The translations under genes were made by a program, and so were the position numbers. Positions 26,198 through 34,634 of a stretch of DNA of 44,495 nt are shown piece after piece. This DNA is from Bacilli bacterium. Lineage in GTDB: Bacteria > Bacillota_I > Bacilli_A > ML615J-28 > CAG-313. Numbering within the stretch: the first letter of the stretch is position 1; every line of letters begins with the position of its first letter. The stretch is taken from assembly GCA_017409905.1 (NCBI GenBank), contig JAFQRV010000033.1, positions 1 through 44,495 on the forward strand. The letters are read 5' to 3'. The notes under the pieces were generated by a model, which ran no database searches, was not told the DNA's origin, and was given only the letters and a program-made list of their open reading frames with translations.

Positions 26198-28987
26198 ATG
26201 AAAAAATGGAAATTAATAGCTCTAGTTTCCAGTATAGTAGTTGCTGTTGCGATAGCAGTCACTTTAATTATTGTATTCACCAGTGACTCAATTGGTCTAG
26301 GAAAAAACTATAAATATCCTAGTACTTATCCTACTATTAGCAATAAGGATGAAACTTTCATTTCATTAGGTGATAGAAATATTACTAATGAGGATATCTA
26401 TAATACTGGTATACTATCATATGGATTAGGTTGTTTAATTGACTTAATCGATGAAAAAATTTATGACTTAAATATTAATACTGAAGAAGTTGAGCAACAT
26501 AAAAAAGAGTTGTATGCAACTTACAATGGTATAAAAGAAGAAGAAGTAACTTTTAGTGAAGAACAAACAAAAGTATTTAAAGAACAAATGTTCTTACAAG
26601 GATTAAATACTGATGCTGAAATTGAAAAAGCTATTAAGTTAGATATTGCTAGAACTAAATATGCAAAAGCGCAATTTGTAGAAGACATAAAGAATTATGA
26701 ACCTACAGAATCAAAACCTTACTATTTTACTGATGCGCAAATTAAATCTGCAATTAATAAAATAGAAGAGTATCGTACTACTGCAAAAACAATTTATATT
26801 GTATTTAGAAGTTCTAGTGAAGCAAAAAGCTTAATGAAAGAATTAGGTATTGATATTAATAACTTAGCCAATGGATGGAAAAAAGTTACTGGAGAAAAAT
26901 TCACAAAAGAAGAAATTGTAGATTTACATCTTCAAATGTATAATAAAGTAAACAATACTACTATAACACTTAATGATATTTCTGAATGCACTTCAACAAG
27001 TTTATCAGAAATATCTTCTACTATTTCTTCAACAGTATTTAATACTTTATCTGCTGTTGACCAAGTTGATGTTCAAGGTAGTGATGTTGAACTTAAAAAA
27101 TGCTATATTTTAAATCCTGAAAATACTAGTTATTTAAGTGGATACTATTATTTAGCAGTTAAGTTGACTAGTAATAGTCCATTTACTGTTGAACAATATA
27201 AAGATATAGTAAAATATGGTACTACTGATAATGAACTTTCTAAAAAATTTGATAAAGTTCAAGATCAATTAGTAGAAACTGCGTTAACATCTAGTGTTAT
27301 TAACTCTTATTTGTATGAAAATCGTGGTAATACAGATATTAAAATTTACGATGAAAGATTAGATATTGCTTTTTATGATTCTTTTACATCTGCAATCTCT
27401 ACTATAACAAAGCCTACATCTAAGTATGAACAAACAACAAAGGAAAGTAAAGAAAACTTAGCTGAATTTACTATCAATGGTCAAACTCAAAAAATTACTG
27501 CAGATGAATTATTTGCTGTAATGAGTGAACGTTATGGCACTTTAGTTGCAATTCAATATATGAATTATTATCTATTCTTAAATTCACAATATAGTGATGT
27601 TTATGATTTTGAAAATAAAACTAAACTAGATAATTATACAAATTCATATAATAAGAACGTTTATACTTTGTATGAAGCATTACAAAATGGTGATTACGAA
27701 TTATATGGTTATCCTGCTAAATATGGTTGGGATAATTTTGTAAGAGATTATTTAGGAATGACTAATGAAATTGATACAGTTGTTTTATTTGAAGCATATG
27801 AAAATGCAGTAAATAATTATACTGATTCATTCTATACAATCACTTCTGTAAATGCTGAGGCCATATATGATAAATTAGTTGATGCTTATGTTGAAAAAGT
27901 AATAAGTGTTGAAGAATATAATACATTCCTTGAAACACTTGAACCTTCAACTTACGAAAACACAATTCTTTATCAAATTTGTAAAAACTTTACTGATTAT
28001 TTTTACGTTAAAGCTGCTTTATTTAATTATTATTTTGATAATAATTATGATGGTGTTGCTGATGAAGAGAAGGATTCAACTAAACATACAAACGCAAAGA
28101 CATTATTAAATGCTATTTACTATATTGCTAAGAATAATCCAAAAAATCTTAGTAGCACTGCATCAAGTGAATTAGCATTAGCTAGTAAAATTCTTGCAGC
28201 TGTTAAGAGTGGTAAATATATTAAAAATCATGCTAATGAAACTACTGTTGAAGGTAGATTAAAAGTATTAGTTAGTATTTATAATAATGCTAGTTTAAGT
28301 GATGATATATTTGGTTCTTATAAATTACAAGGTATTAGACTTTCTGTTACTACTAATACTACTTATAGTGATTCTTCTTTAGAAAGTGATCTTGCGCCAA
28401 TTTTTAAAGAAATTTGGGATGGTGTATTACTAAATACATTAGTTTTAGACGATTATTCTAAAGCAAGTTTCCCATATTCTGATAAAGTAAACGCTGAAAC
28501 GAATGCTTTAAATTGTGCGGGAATTACTGAAGAAAAACCTTATACAATTGAGGATTTGTATGTAGAAAACAATGTTACATCTATTGTATTTATTACACAA
28601 GTAACAAATACTACTTGGTATCATTATTATGAAACTAAAGCAACTGATACATTAGAATCAATTAAAGTTTCTGAATTAATTCCAAGTATAGATAGATTAA
28701 CTTCATTTGTTAGATTCTATGAATTATCATTAATTGATTTAAGCGATTTAACTCCTGAAGAAACTAAAGAATACGAAAGTTTAGTTCCAATTGATATGGA
28801 AATGCCATTTGTTACTAATATTTTAGGTGTTGCTTATGATGCTTTATATGAAAGAGAAGAGCCTGATTTAGTATTGAATCAAACTCGTAAAGCAAAACTA
28901 GAAGATGGTACATTTAAATTTAATAACTCATCTTATAAAGATATTTGTATTAAAATGATGGAATTAGCTTTTGAAGAATCTGAATAA
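26198..28987 (+). CDS. giant membrane-anchored PrsA/SurA-like foldase, paralogue B
   Basis: An N-terminal anchor (about 5-28) starts this 929-residue protein, and its block order matches paralogue A. FISLGDRNITNEDIYN (54-69) and INGQTQKITADELFAVMSERYG (426-447) are SurA_N-like. AKTIYIVFRSSSEAKSLMKEL (about 196-216) resembles a first parvulin strand and helix. KYGWDNFVRDYLG (508-520) matches EYGWQAFLRDYLL in A. The second parvulin region carries a calcium-loop-like DNNYDGVAD (614-622). It lacks the three helical insertions and the clear YGFH ending of A, so its isomerase activity is doubtful. It starts 11 bases after A and ends in a terminator. Function is inferred only. Confidence 0.68.
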   Translation: MKKWKLIALVSSIVVAVAIAVTLIIVFTSDSIGLGKNYKYPSTYPTISNKDETFISLGDRNITNEDIYNTGILSYGLGCLIDLIDEKIYDLNINTEEVEQHKKELYATYNGIKEEEVTFSEEQTKVFKEQMFLQGLNTDAEIEKAIKLDIARTKYAKAQFVEDIKNYEPTESKPYYFTDAQIKSAINKIEEYRTTAKTIYIVFRSSSEAKSLMKELGIDINNLANGWKKVTGEKFTKEEIVDLHLQMYNKVNNTTITLNDISECTSTSLSEISSTISSTVFNTLSAVDQVDVQGSDVELKKCYILNPENTSYLSGYYYLAVKLTSNSPFTVEQYKDIVKYGTTDNELSKKFDKVQDQLVETALTSSVINSYLYENRGNTDIKIYDERLDIAFYDSFTSAISTITKPTSKYEQTTKESKENLAEFTINGQTQKITADELFAVMSERYGTLVAIQYMNYYLFLNSQYSDVYDFENKTKLDNYTNSYNKNVYTLYEALQNGDYELYGYPAKYGWDNFVRDYLGMTNEIDTVVLFEAYENAVNNYTDSFYTITSVNAEAIYDKLVDAYVEKVISVEEYNTFLETLEPSTYENTILYQICKNFTDYFYVKAALFNYYFDNNYDGVADEEKDSTKHTNAKTLLNAIYYIAKNNPKNLSSTASSELALASKILAAVKSGKYIKNHANETTVEGRLKVLVSIYNNASLSDDIFGSYKLQGIRLSVTTNTTYSDSSLESDLAPIFKEIWDGVLLNTLVLDDYSKASFPYSDKVNAETNALNCAGITEEKPYTIEDLYVENNVTSIVFITQVTNTTWYHYYETKATDTLESIKVSELIPSIDRLTSFVRFYELSLIDLSDLTPEETKEYESLVPIDMEMPFVTNILGVAYDALYEREEPDLVLNQTRKAKLEDGTFKFNNSSYKDICIKMMELAFEESE

Positions 28988-28995
28988 AAAATAGA

Positions 28996-29024
28996 GTCAA
29001 GTTTATTAAACTTGACTTTTTTTC
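28996..29024 (+). terminator. terminator of the foldase-like pair
   Basis: GTCAAGTTT (28996-29004) pairs with AAACTTGAC (29008-29016) around ATT, followed by seven T. Confidence 0.9.
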
Positions 29025-29058
29025 TTTCATTTTTAGAAAAAGTAATTTAGTAATATTT

Positions 29059-29067
29059 TGGTATTAT
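29059..29067 (+). promoter_or_regulatory. extended -10 promoter of comEA-comEC
   Basis: TGG directly before TATTAT (29062-29067). No good -35 is seen at 17 bases. It lies 17 bases before the comEA ATG. Confidence 0.5.
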
Positions 29068-29084
29068 ATTAATGAGGTGAAAAG

Positions 29085-29567
29085 ATGAAAAAAATTATTT
29101 GGTTATTATTGTTATTATTTTTATGGGGTTGTAATAGTGAGGAGATTAGTTTTGAAAAAGAAAATAATGAATCTAACTTAATATACGTAAATGTCATTGG
29201 AAAAGTTAAATTTCCAGGTATTTATCAATTACAAGAGCAAAAGTATTTATATGAGATTATTGAATTGGCAGGGGGGTTTTTAAATGATGCTAATAAAGAA
29301 GAATTAAATTTAGTTCAATTAATAGATAAAGATTGTACTATTAATATAGTTGGAAAGGGTTTAGAAGAAGAAAATGGTTTGATTAATATTAATTATGCTT
29401 CAATTGATCAATTAAGTCTTTTACCGGGTGTTGGAAAAGTTTATGCAAATAATATTATAGAGTATAGAAAAAGTAATGGATTATTTATGAATAAGGAAGA
29501 TATTATGAACGTTCCTGGAATTAAAAATAGTGTGTTTGAAAAGATAAAAGATTTAATAACGGTATAA
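29085..29567 (+). CDS. comEA: ComEA-like DNA-binding competence protein, putative lipoprotein
   Basis: ComEA binds incoming double-stranded DNA outside the membrane and feeds it to ComEC. The 160 residues comprise a signal sequence, an SLBB domain (about 34-92, IYVNVIGKVKFPGIYQL) and a tandem helix-hairpin-helix DNA-binding domain (about 98-158, INYASIDQLSLLPGVGKVYA). The signal ends LWGC, so Cys16 may be lipidated, whereas Bacillus ComEA keeps a transmembrane anchor. GAGGTGA lies before the ATG. The stop overlaps the comEC start by one base. It shows capacity for DNA uptake, not that competence is expressed. Confidence 0.92.
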   Translation: MKKIIWLLLLLFLWGCNSEEISFEKENNESNLIYVNVIGKVKFPGIYQLQEQKYLYEIIELAGGFLNDANKEELNLVQLIDKDCTINIVGKGLEEENGLININYASIDQLSLLPGVGKVYANNIIEYRKSNGLFMNKEDIMNVPGIKNSVFEKIKDLITV

Positions 29568-31684
29568 TGATTGATGAATTAAGAAATAATTTTCATTTTA
29601 TAGTACTTGGAGTTATTTTATCAGCTATTTCTTATTTATGTTATTGGTTAGTTTTGTTATTGGTTTTATATTTAGTATTTCTTTTTTTAAATAATAAAAA
29701 GGTATTTTTAGTTTCTTTAGTCATAATTTTAATTATTTCGATTCTTTTTATTATTAAAGAATATAAATATTATATGGAAACTGATGAAATAATTGTTGGA
29801 AAGATTATAAAAGTCGATAAAAAAGAAACGGGTTATAATAATTATATTATTAAAAGTAATAATTGCAAATTTATATTTTCAACAAAAGAAAAATATAAAG
29901 TAGGAGATATATTAGAAGTAACTGGTGAAAAAGAAGAAAATTATGTTCATTATCCATTTGGTTTTAATTATCAAGATTATCTGCATTACCAGAATATTAA
30001 ATATGCATTAAAAAATGTTGAAGTAAATAAGATTAAAAATAAAATAAGTATACATTATTTACATTATTTGATAAATAATTATATAGATAGTAATTATAGT
30101 TATGATTCTTCAAAGTATTTAAAAACATTAATAACAGGAAATGATGAACATTTAGATACTACTAATATATCTAAAATCGGAATTAGTCATCTATTTGTAA
30201 TATCAGGTTTACACGTAAATATAATTGTCATTTTTATCGGTAAGCTATTATCTTTGATGAAAATTAAAAAGAGTAAACAAAATATGATAATTATATTTGT
30301 TATTAGTTTATATGTAATAGTAACTGATTTTTTAATATCAGTAATTAGAGTATATTTAAGTTTAGTTTTAAAAATGTTTAATAAGAGATTAACCAATTTA
30401 GATTTGTTGTCTATTAATACTATTATTGTATTGATAATAAATCCTTACTTTATGTATTCACTTAGTTTTATATTAACTTATTTAATTGCTTTTTTTATGT
30501 TGGTTTATCAAGATGTTATTAGTATTAAAATAAAAATATTAAATAAGGTATTAAATATGTTAATACTAACAACTTTAATACAATTATTAACGTTACCTAT
30601 AGTTGTAAGTATTAGTCCATCATTTAATATTATTAGTATTTTAGTGAATCCTTTATTTATTATACTAGTTACTTATTTTTTGTTACCGGTTTCTTTTATT
30701 ATTTTACTAATACCTTCTTTAAATAGTGTTTATCTGTATATGGTTACTATTTTTGAATATTTGGTTGATTTTTTCTCCAATATGACATTTTTAACTATTC
30801 AATTAGGAAATATTCATATTATTTTTAAAGTATTGTATTTTATAATCTATTATATATTTTTATATTGTTTATACAGTAAAAAGTATAAATATCTTAGTTT
30901 ATTTATAATAGTATTTATTGTGTGGTATTATAAGGGTATTTTAAATCTAAAAGATAGAATATATTTCTTAGATTTGCCAGAAGGAGAAGCCACTTTAATT
31001 ATTAGTAAATATAATAGATATGTAATATTAGTAGATAGTGGAGAGATTACAAAGAATAATATCTTAAATAATATCGTAATTAACTTGGGAATTAGAAAAA
31101 TAGATTATTTAATAATTAGTCATAGTGATAGTGATCATATTGGAGGTGCTTTTAATTTGGTAAAAGAAATCAGTGTAAAAAATATAATATTTAATTATTA
31201 TGATCAAAATAATACAACAAATTATTTTAAAAAATATGTTGATAAAACTTATTATTTAAAAAAAGATGATATAATTCAAACAAAATATTTCAAATTAAAA
31301 ACTTATTCTCCAAGTATTGATTATAAAGATACTAATGATAATAGTTTAGTTATTAGACTAGACGTTTTTAATAAAAGTATATTATTTACAGGTGATATTT
31401 CAACTAAAGTAGAAAAGACATTATCTAATTATAAAATTAATGTAGATTTTTTAAAAGTAGCTCATCACGGTTCTAAAACTTCTTCAAATATTGACTTCAT
31501 AAATAATATAGAATATGACCATGCTATTATTATGAGTGGATACTATAATAAGTTTGGTTTTCCTATTGAAGAAGTAGTAAATAGATATCCCAAGCATAAA
31601 TTATTAATGACGAAAGATTTAGGAACAATCATAGTAGAAGTAGATAAAAAGAATTATAGATTAATTTTTTCCAAAAATACTTAG
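29567..31684 (+). CDS. comEC: ComEC/Rec2 DNA uptake channel
   Basis: Polytopic protein that carries single-stranded DNA across the cell membrane. The N-terminal membrane segments surround an OB-like domain (about 70-140). The Competence domain includes ISHLFVISGLHVNIIV. The C-terminal metallo-beta-lactamase domain has HSDSDH (His519, Asp521, Asp523, His524) and the later FTGDIS and VAHHGSKTS motifs, so the nuclease site looks intact. At 705 residues it is somewhat shorter than Bacillus ComEC. It starts at the TAATG overlap with comEA. Confidence 0.95.
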   Translation: MIDELRNNFHFIVLGVILSAISYLCYWLVLLLVLYLVFLFLNNKKVFLVSLVIILIISILFIIKEYKYYMETDEIIVGKIIKVDKKETGYNNYIIKSNNCKFIFSTKEKYKVGDILEVTGEKEENYVHYPFGFNYQDYLHYQNIKYALKNVEVNKIKNKISIHYLHYLINNYIDSNYSYDSSKYLKTLITGNDEHLDTTNISKIGISHLFVISGLHVNIIVIFIGKLLSLMKIKKSKQNMIIIFVISLYVIVTDFLISVIRVYLSLVLKMFNKRLTNLDLLSINTIIVLIINPYFMYSLSFILTYLIAFFMLVYQDVISIKIKILNKVLNMLILTTLIQLLTLPIVVSISPSFNIISILVNPLFIILVTYFLLPVSFIILLIPSLNSVYLYMVTIFEYLVDFFSNMTFLTIQLGNIHIIFKVLYFIIYYIFLYCLYSKKYKYLSLFIIVFIVWYYKGILNLKDRIYFLDLPEGEATLIISKYNRYVILVDSGEITKNNILNNIVINLGIRKIDYLIISHSDSDHIGGAFNLVKEISVKNIIFNYYDQNNTTNYFKKYVDKTYYLKKDDIIQTKYFKLKTYSPSIDYKDTNDNSLVIRLDVFNKSILFTGDISTKVEKTLSNYKINVDFLKVAHHGSKTSSNIDFINNIEYDHAIIMSGYYNKFGFPIEEVVNRYPKHKLLMTKDLGTIIVEVDKKNYRLIFSKNT

Positions 31685-31688
31685 AATG

Positions 31689-31697
31689 TGGTATAAT
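31689..31697 (+). promoter_or_regulatory. extended -10 promoter of holA
   Basis: TGG followed by TATAAT (31692-31697), 20 bases before the holA ATG. The -35 position reads TTCCAA inside comEC. Confidence 0.6.
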
Positions 31698-31717
31698 GTA
31701 ATAAATGGAGGTTTGTT

Positions 31718-32677
31718 ATGTATTTAGAAGATGTATATTTATTTATTGGTAATGAGCATGTAATCAAGAAGAATAAAATAGAACGAATACTTGAAAATGT
31801 AGATCCGAAAGTAACAGACTTTATCAAATATGATTTAGAAACAATAAGTATTCAAGAAGTAATTACTGACTGTATGACAATTCCTTTTTTAAAAGAAAAG
31901 AAAGTTATAATTGTGAAAAACCCTCACTTTTTATCATCAATTAAGACACCAATTAAACATGATATCAAAATGTTGATTAAGTATTTACAAAATCCTACTG
32001 ATACGACAATCCTAATGATTGATGCGGTAGGAATCAATATTGATAAAAATAGTGAAGTTTATAAGTCATTTCAAAAATATTCTTATATAATTGATATTAA
32101 AGAATTAGATATTATAGAATGTAAAGCTTGGGTTAAAAGAAGTTTATCAATGGCTGGTGCAACAATTGGAGATGAAGCTTTAAATTTATTGATTGAATAT
32201 TTAAATGGTGATTTAATTAGAATGGAACAAGAAATTGAAAAACTTGCTGCTTTTAGATATAATGATCGTATTACTGAATCCGATATTAAGGCATTGGTTT
32301 CTAGAAATTATGAAGAAGATGCTTTTTTACTCATAAAAGCTATTACTCAAAAAGATCGAGCACAAGTTACTGAAATTTATCAAAGAATTAGTGAATCGAT
32401 GACTGATGTAATGAGTATTATTGGTTTAATTTCTAAAACATTTAATGATTTATATACTACTTTAAAGTTATTAGAGTCTGGATATTCTCAAAATGATATT
32501 GCAAATGCTTTTGGTGTTAAACCGGGGAGAGCTCATTATTTAATTAAAGATGCGAAAAATTTTAAATTAGAAGCATTAGAACAATATGTTAATCAAATTG
32601 TTGATTTAGATTTTAAAATAAAAAATGGATTAATTGATAAAACATTTGGTATTGAAATGTTTTTGTTATCATTGTAA
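31718..32677 (+). CDS. holA: DNA polymerase III delta subunit
   Basis: Clamp-loader subunit that opens the beta sliding clamp. In 319 residues it has the AAA+-like first domain (LFIGNEHVIKKNKIERIL at the start), the FLKEKKVIIVKN segment, a second domain with LNGDLIRMEQEIEKLAAF, and the C-terminal collar. The place between comEC and rpsT is the usual Bacillota order, where it is called yqeN. TGGAGG precedes the ATG. It ends in a terminator shared with convergent rpsT. Confidence 0.95.
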   Translation: MYLEDVYLFIGNEHVIKKNKIERILENVDPKVTDFIKYDLETISIQEVITDCMTIPFLKEKKVIIVKNPHFLSSIKTPIKHDIKMLIKYLQNPTDTTILMIDAVGINIDKNSEVYKSFQKYSYIIDIKELDIIECKAWVKRSLSMAGATIGDEALNLLIEYLNGDLIRMEQEIEKLAAFRYNDRITESDIKALVSRNYEEDAFLLIKAITQKDRAQVTEIYQRISESMTDVMSIIGLISKTFNDLYTTLKLLESGYSQNDIANAFGVKPGRAHYLIKDAKNFKLEALEQYVNQIVDLDFKIKNGLIDKTFGIEMFLLSL

Positions 32678-32681
32678 AAAA

Positions 32682-32706
32682 AAAGACATACCTTAGGTAT
32701 GTCTTT
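32682..32706. terminator. bidirectional terminator between holA and rpsT
   Basis: AAAGACATACC (32682-32692) pairs with GGTATGTCTTT (32696-32706) around TTA. The T run is longest on the minus strand, for rpsT. Confidence 0.88.
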
Positions 32707-32719
32707 AATTTATTTAATA

Positions 32720-32983
32720 TTAAGCTAAAGTATTTAGCAATTGTGATAAGCGTGATTTTTGGTGTGCAGCATTATTCTTATGAAGAATACCTTTGCTAAC
32801 GGCTTTATCAATTTTTTTGCAAGCAAATTTGAATGCTTCAAATGCTTGTTCTTTATTGCCTGTAGCTACAGCTGCTTCAAAATTTTTAATTGCAGTTTTT
32901 AAAGATGATTTAAAAGATGCATTTAATAAATTTCTTTTTTGATTAGTGATAACACGCTTTTTTTGTTGTTTAATATTTGCCAT
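32720..32983 (-). CDS. rpsT: 30S ribosomal protein S20
   Basis: S20 binds 16S rRNA early in assembly. It has 87 residues, all helical, with MANIKQQKKRVITNQKRN at the start and the conserved KGILHKNNAAHQKSRLSQ near the end. GGAGGTG lies ahead of the ATG, behind its own strong promoter. It is transcribed opposite to holA and gpr, as in Bacillus. Confidence 0.97.
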   Translation of the reverse strand: MANIKQQKKRVITNQKRNLLNASFKSSLKTAIKNFEAAVATGNKEQAFEAFKFACKKIDKAVSKGILHKNNAAHQKSRLSQLLNTLA

Positions 32984-33012
32984 TATTGCACCTCCGAAGA
33001 TTTAACGTTATT

Positions 33013-33041
33013 ATTATATCATATTTTAATGTTTGTGGCAA
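33013..33041 (-). promoter_or_regulatory. promoter of rpsT
   Basis: Minus strand: TTGCCA (33041-33036), 17 bases, TATAAT (33018-33013). Near-consensus, as expected for a ribosomal gene. Confidence 0.87.
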
Positions 33042-33110
33042 GCAATAAAATAAATTACATTTTGATGTTTATCTTTATTAATTTAGGAAATAATATATTG
33101 AGGTGGTTTA

Positions 33111-34061
33111 GTGGAAAACAAAGAATATAATTATCGGACCGACATAGCATATGATGAAATCGCAAAGTTTAATGATGATTTATTAGGAATTAAAACAACT
33201 ATAAAAAACTATGGTGATATAAAAGTAGTGAAAACAAAAATTAATAAAAAGCATGATAAAAGAATCCAAAAGAAATCTGGTCTATATTATACAATTGAAT
33301 TTCAAGATTTAAATATTCATAATAATGATTCAGCAGAAAAAATAATTCAAGTATTAGCTAAAGTATTAGTTGAACTTTTAAAAACTAAAAAGGTATTGGA
33401 TAAAAAAGGTATGCTAATCGGGTTAGGTAATATTAATGTTACCCCTGATAGTATTGGACCTTATACTTTAGATAATGTAATCGTAACAAGACATTTATTT
33501 GTAAATGATCAAAATAATATTGGATATAGTAATGTTTCTGGATATTCGCCAGGAGTAATGGGTAATACGGGAATCGAAACCGCAGATATTATTAATGCAA
33601 TTTATAGTAAAGTTGGTGCTGACTTTTTAATAGTAGTCGATGCTTTAGCTACTTCATCAGTTTCTAGAATTAATAAAACAATTCAAATAACTGATTCGGG
33701 AATTAGTCCAGGAAGTGGTGTTGGTAACAAGAGAAAGGAAATATCAAAAGAAACAATGGGAATTCCGGTAATTGCTGTAGGAATACCCACAGTAGTTGAT
33801 GCGAAAACTCTAACTATTGATTTAATTAATAAAGCAAATGAATATTTGAATGGCTTTGATAATAGTGAATCAAAAATAAGGGATATTAATACCGATGAAT
33901 TAAGAAATATATTAGATGTCGCAACAAGAGATAGTTTATATGATATGGTTGTAACCCCAAAAGAAATAGATGAGGTAGTTGAAGATATTTCTAAGATTTT
34001 AGCGGCAGGAATAGATATCGCAATTCATAAAAAGTTAAGAGAAACATATTTAAAAGCATAA
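33111..34061 (+). CDS. gpr: germination (spore) protease GPR
   Basis: Aspartic endopeptidase of family A25, made as a zymogen in the forespore, that degrades small acid-soluble proteins when spores germinate. The 316 residues carry the full set of family blocks: RTDIAYDE near the N-terminus (the propeptide would be only about 8 residues), GLGNINVTPDSIGP, SPGVMGNTGIETADII, VVDALATSSVSRINKTIQI, and GISPGSGVGNKRKE to IPVIAVGIPTVVDA. It starts with GTG four bases after GAGGTGG. The conserved Arg of RTD is CGG, so CGG keeps its normal meaning. I see no sigma-G-type promoter. It is good evidence for sporulation ability or ancestry. Confidence 0.95.
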   Translation: MENKEYNYRTDIAYDEIAKFNDDLLGIKTTIKNYGDIKVVKTKINKKHDKRIQKKSGLYYTIEFQDLNIHNNDSAEKIIQVLAKVLVELLKTKKVLDKKGMLIGLGNINVTPDSIGPYTLDNVIVTRHLFVNDQNNIGYSNVSGYSPGVMGNTGIETADIINAIYSKVGADFLIVVDALATSSVSRINKTIQITDSGISPGSGVGNKRKEISKETMGIPVIAVGIPTVVDAKTLTIDLINKANEYLNGFDNSESKIRDINTDELRNILDVATRDSLYDMVVTPKEIDEVVEDISKILAAGIDIAIHKKLRETYLKA

Positions 34062-34089
34062 TTGTATTTTAAAGTGAATATATTATATT

Positions 34090-34359
34090 GTGAAAAAACC
34101 AATTGTTATTGTATATTTACTTTTTATTATTTCTTTTACAAACAATATATTGTTGACATGGGAACAGTATTTAGGTGTCATTAAAACAATAAATATAAAT
34201 GGCTATTTAAATTTAATAAATGGGTTTAGTTTAGTCGAATATTTAAAAAATTTAATAATTCAAATTTTCTATTTTTTGTTTTTCTTTGATATCAGTAATA
34301 TTAATTCAATTTATGAGGTGATTATGTGTATAAAACAAGAATTAATATCTTTTTATTAA
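34090..34359 (+). CDS. small hydrophobic membrane protein, unknown
   Basis: An 89-residue frame from a GTG, with an N-terminal membrane helix (about 4-21) and a second near 55-72. The ribosome site is weak (AAAGTGA, about 10 bases ahead). It ends inside the next gene, overlapping by 34 bases. In Bacillus this spot after gpr holds spoIIP, but nothing here resembles the SpoIIP amidase domain. It could be a diverged spore gene, a remnant or a chance frame. Confidence 0.4.
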   Translation: MKKPIVIVYLLFIISFTNNILLTWEQYLGVIKTININGYLNLINGFSLVEYLKNLIIQIFYFLFFFDISNINSIYEVIMCIKQELISFY

Positions 34360-34586
34360 TAATAATATTAATATTTGGTATAATTATTGGAAGTATTAAT
34401 ACAGTTGGTCAAAGAAGTTATTTTGAAGCTGCTAAGAATGATTTCGAAGAATCAATTAATGATCCTAACCATACCAACCTCCCAACCGTTGTAGAAAATG
34501 ATAAAAGTACAAAGGTAGCACAAAAAATAGAAAACTCAATCTATGGTGTATTTAAAAAAATCTTAAATAAGATTGCATCTAGTTAA
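34326..34586 (+). CDS. 86-residue single-pass membrane protein, possibly YqxA-like
   Basis: An N-terminal membrane helix (about 7-24, IFLLIIILIFGIIIGS) precedes a polar, acidic linker and a C-terminal amphipathic helix (KIENSIYGVFKKILNKIA). GAGGTG sits 5 bases before this GTG. An ATG at 34324 belongs to the other frame. The layout and the position downstream of gpr recall YqxA (DUF3679) of the gpr-spoIIP-yqxA locus, but sequence similarity is faint. A terminator follows directly. Confidence 0.6.
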   Translation: MYKTRINIFLLIIILIFGIIIGSINTVGQRSYFEAAKNDFEESINDPNHTNLPTVVENDKSTKVAQKIENSIYGVFKKILNKIASS

Positions 34587-34601
34587 AAAAAGTGTTATAC
34601 T
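34573..34601 (+). promoter_or_regulatory. promoter of mgtE, overlapping a terminator
   Basis: TTGCAT (34573-34578), 17 bases, TATACT (34596-34601). The -10 lies in the left arm of the preceding terminator hairpin. Confidence 0.65.
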
Positions 34602-34618
34602 AATGTATAACTTTTTTT
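34587..34618 (+). terminator. terminator of the gpr unit
   Basis: GTTATAC (34594-34600) pairs with GTATAAC (34605-34611) around TAAT, with A and T runs on the flanks. Confidence 0.75.
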
Positions 34619-34634
34619 CTTTAGGAGGTGTAAT

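Noticed and set aside
32939..33130. 63-residue open frame on the plus strand
   Set aside because: It covers the rpsT start, ribosome site and promoter on the other strand and runs into gpr; it has no ribosome site.
34600..34634. Magnesium-sensing leader for mgtE
   Set aside because: The predicted leader is under 30 bases, far too short for an M-box.
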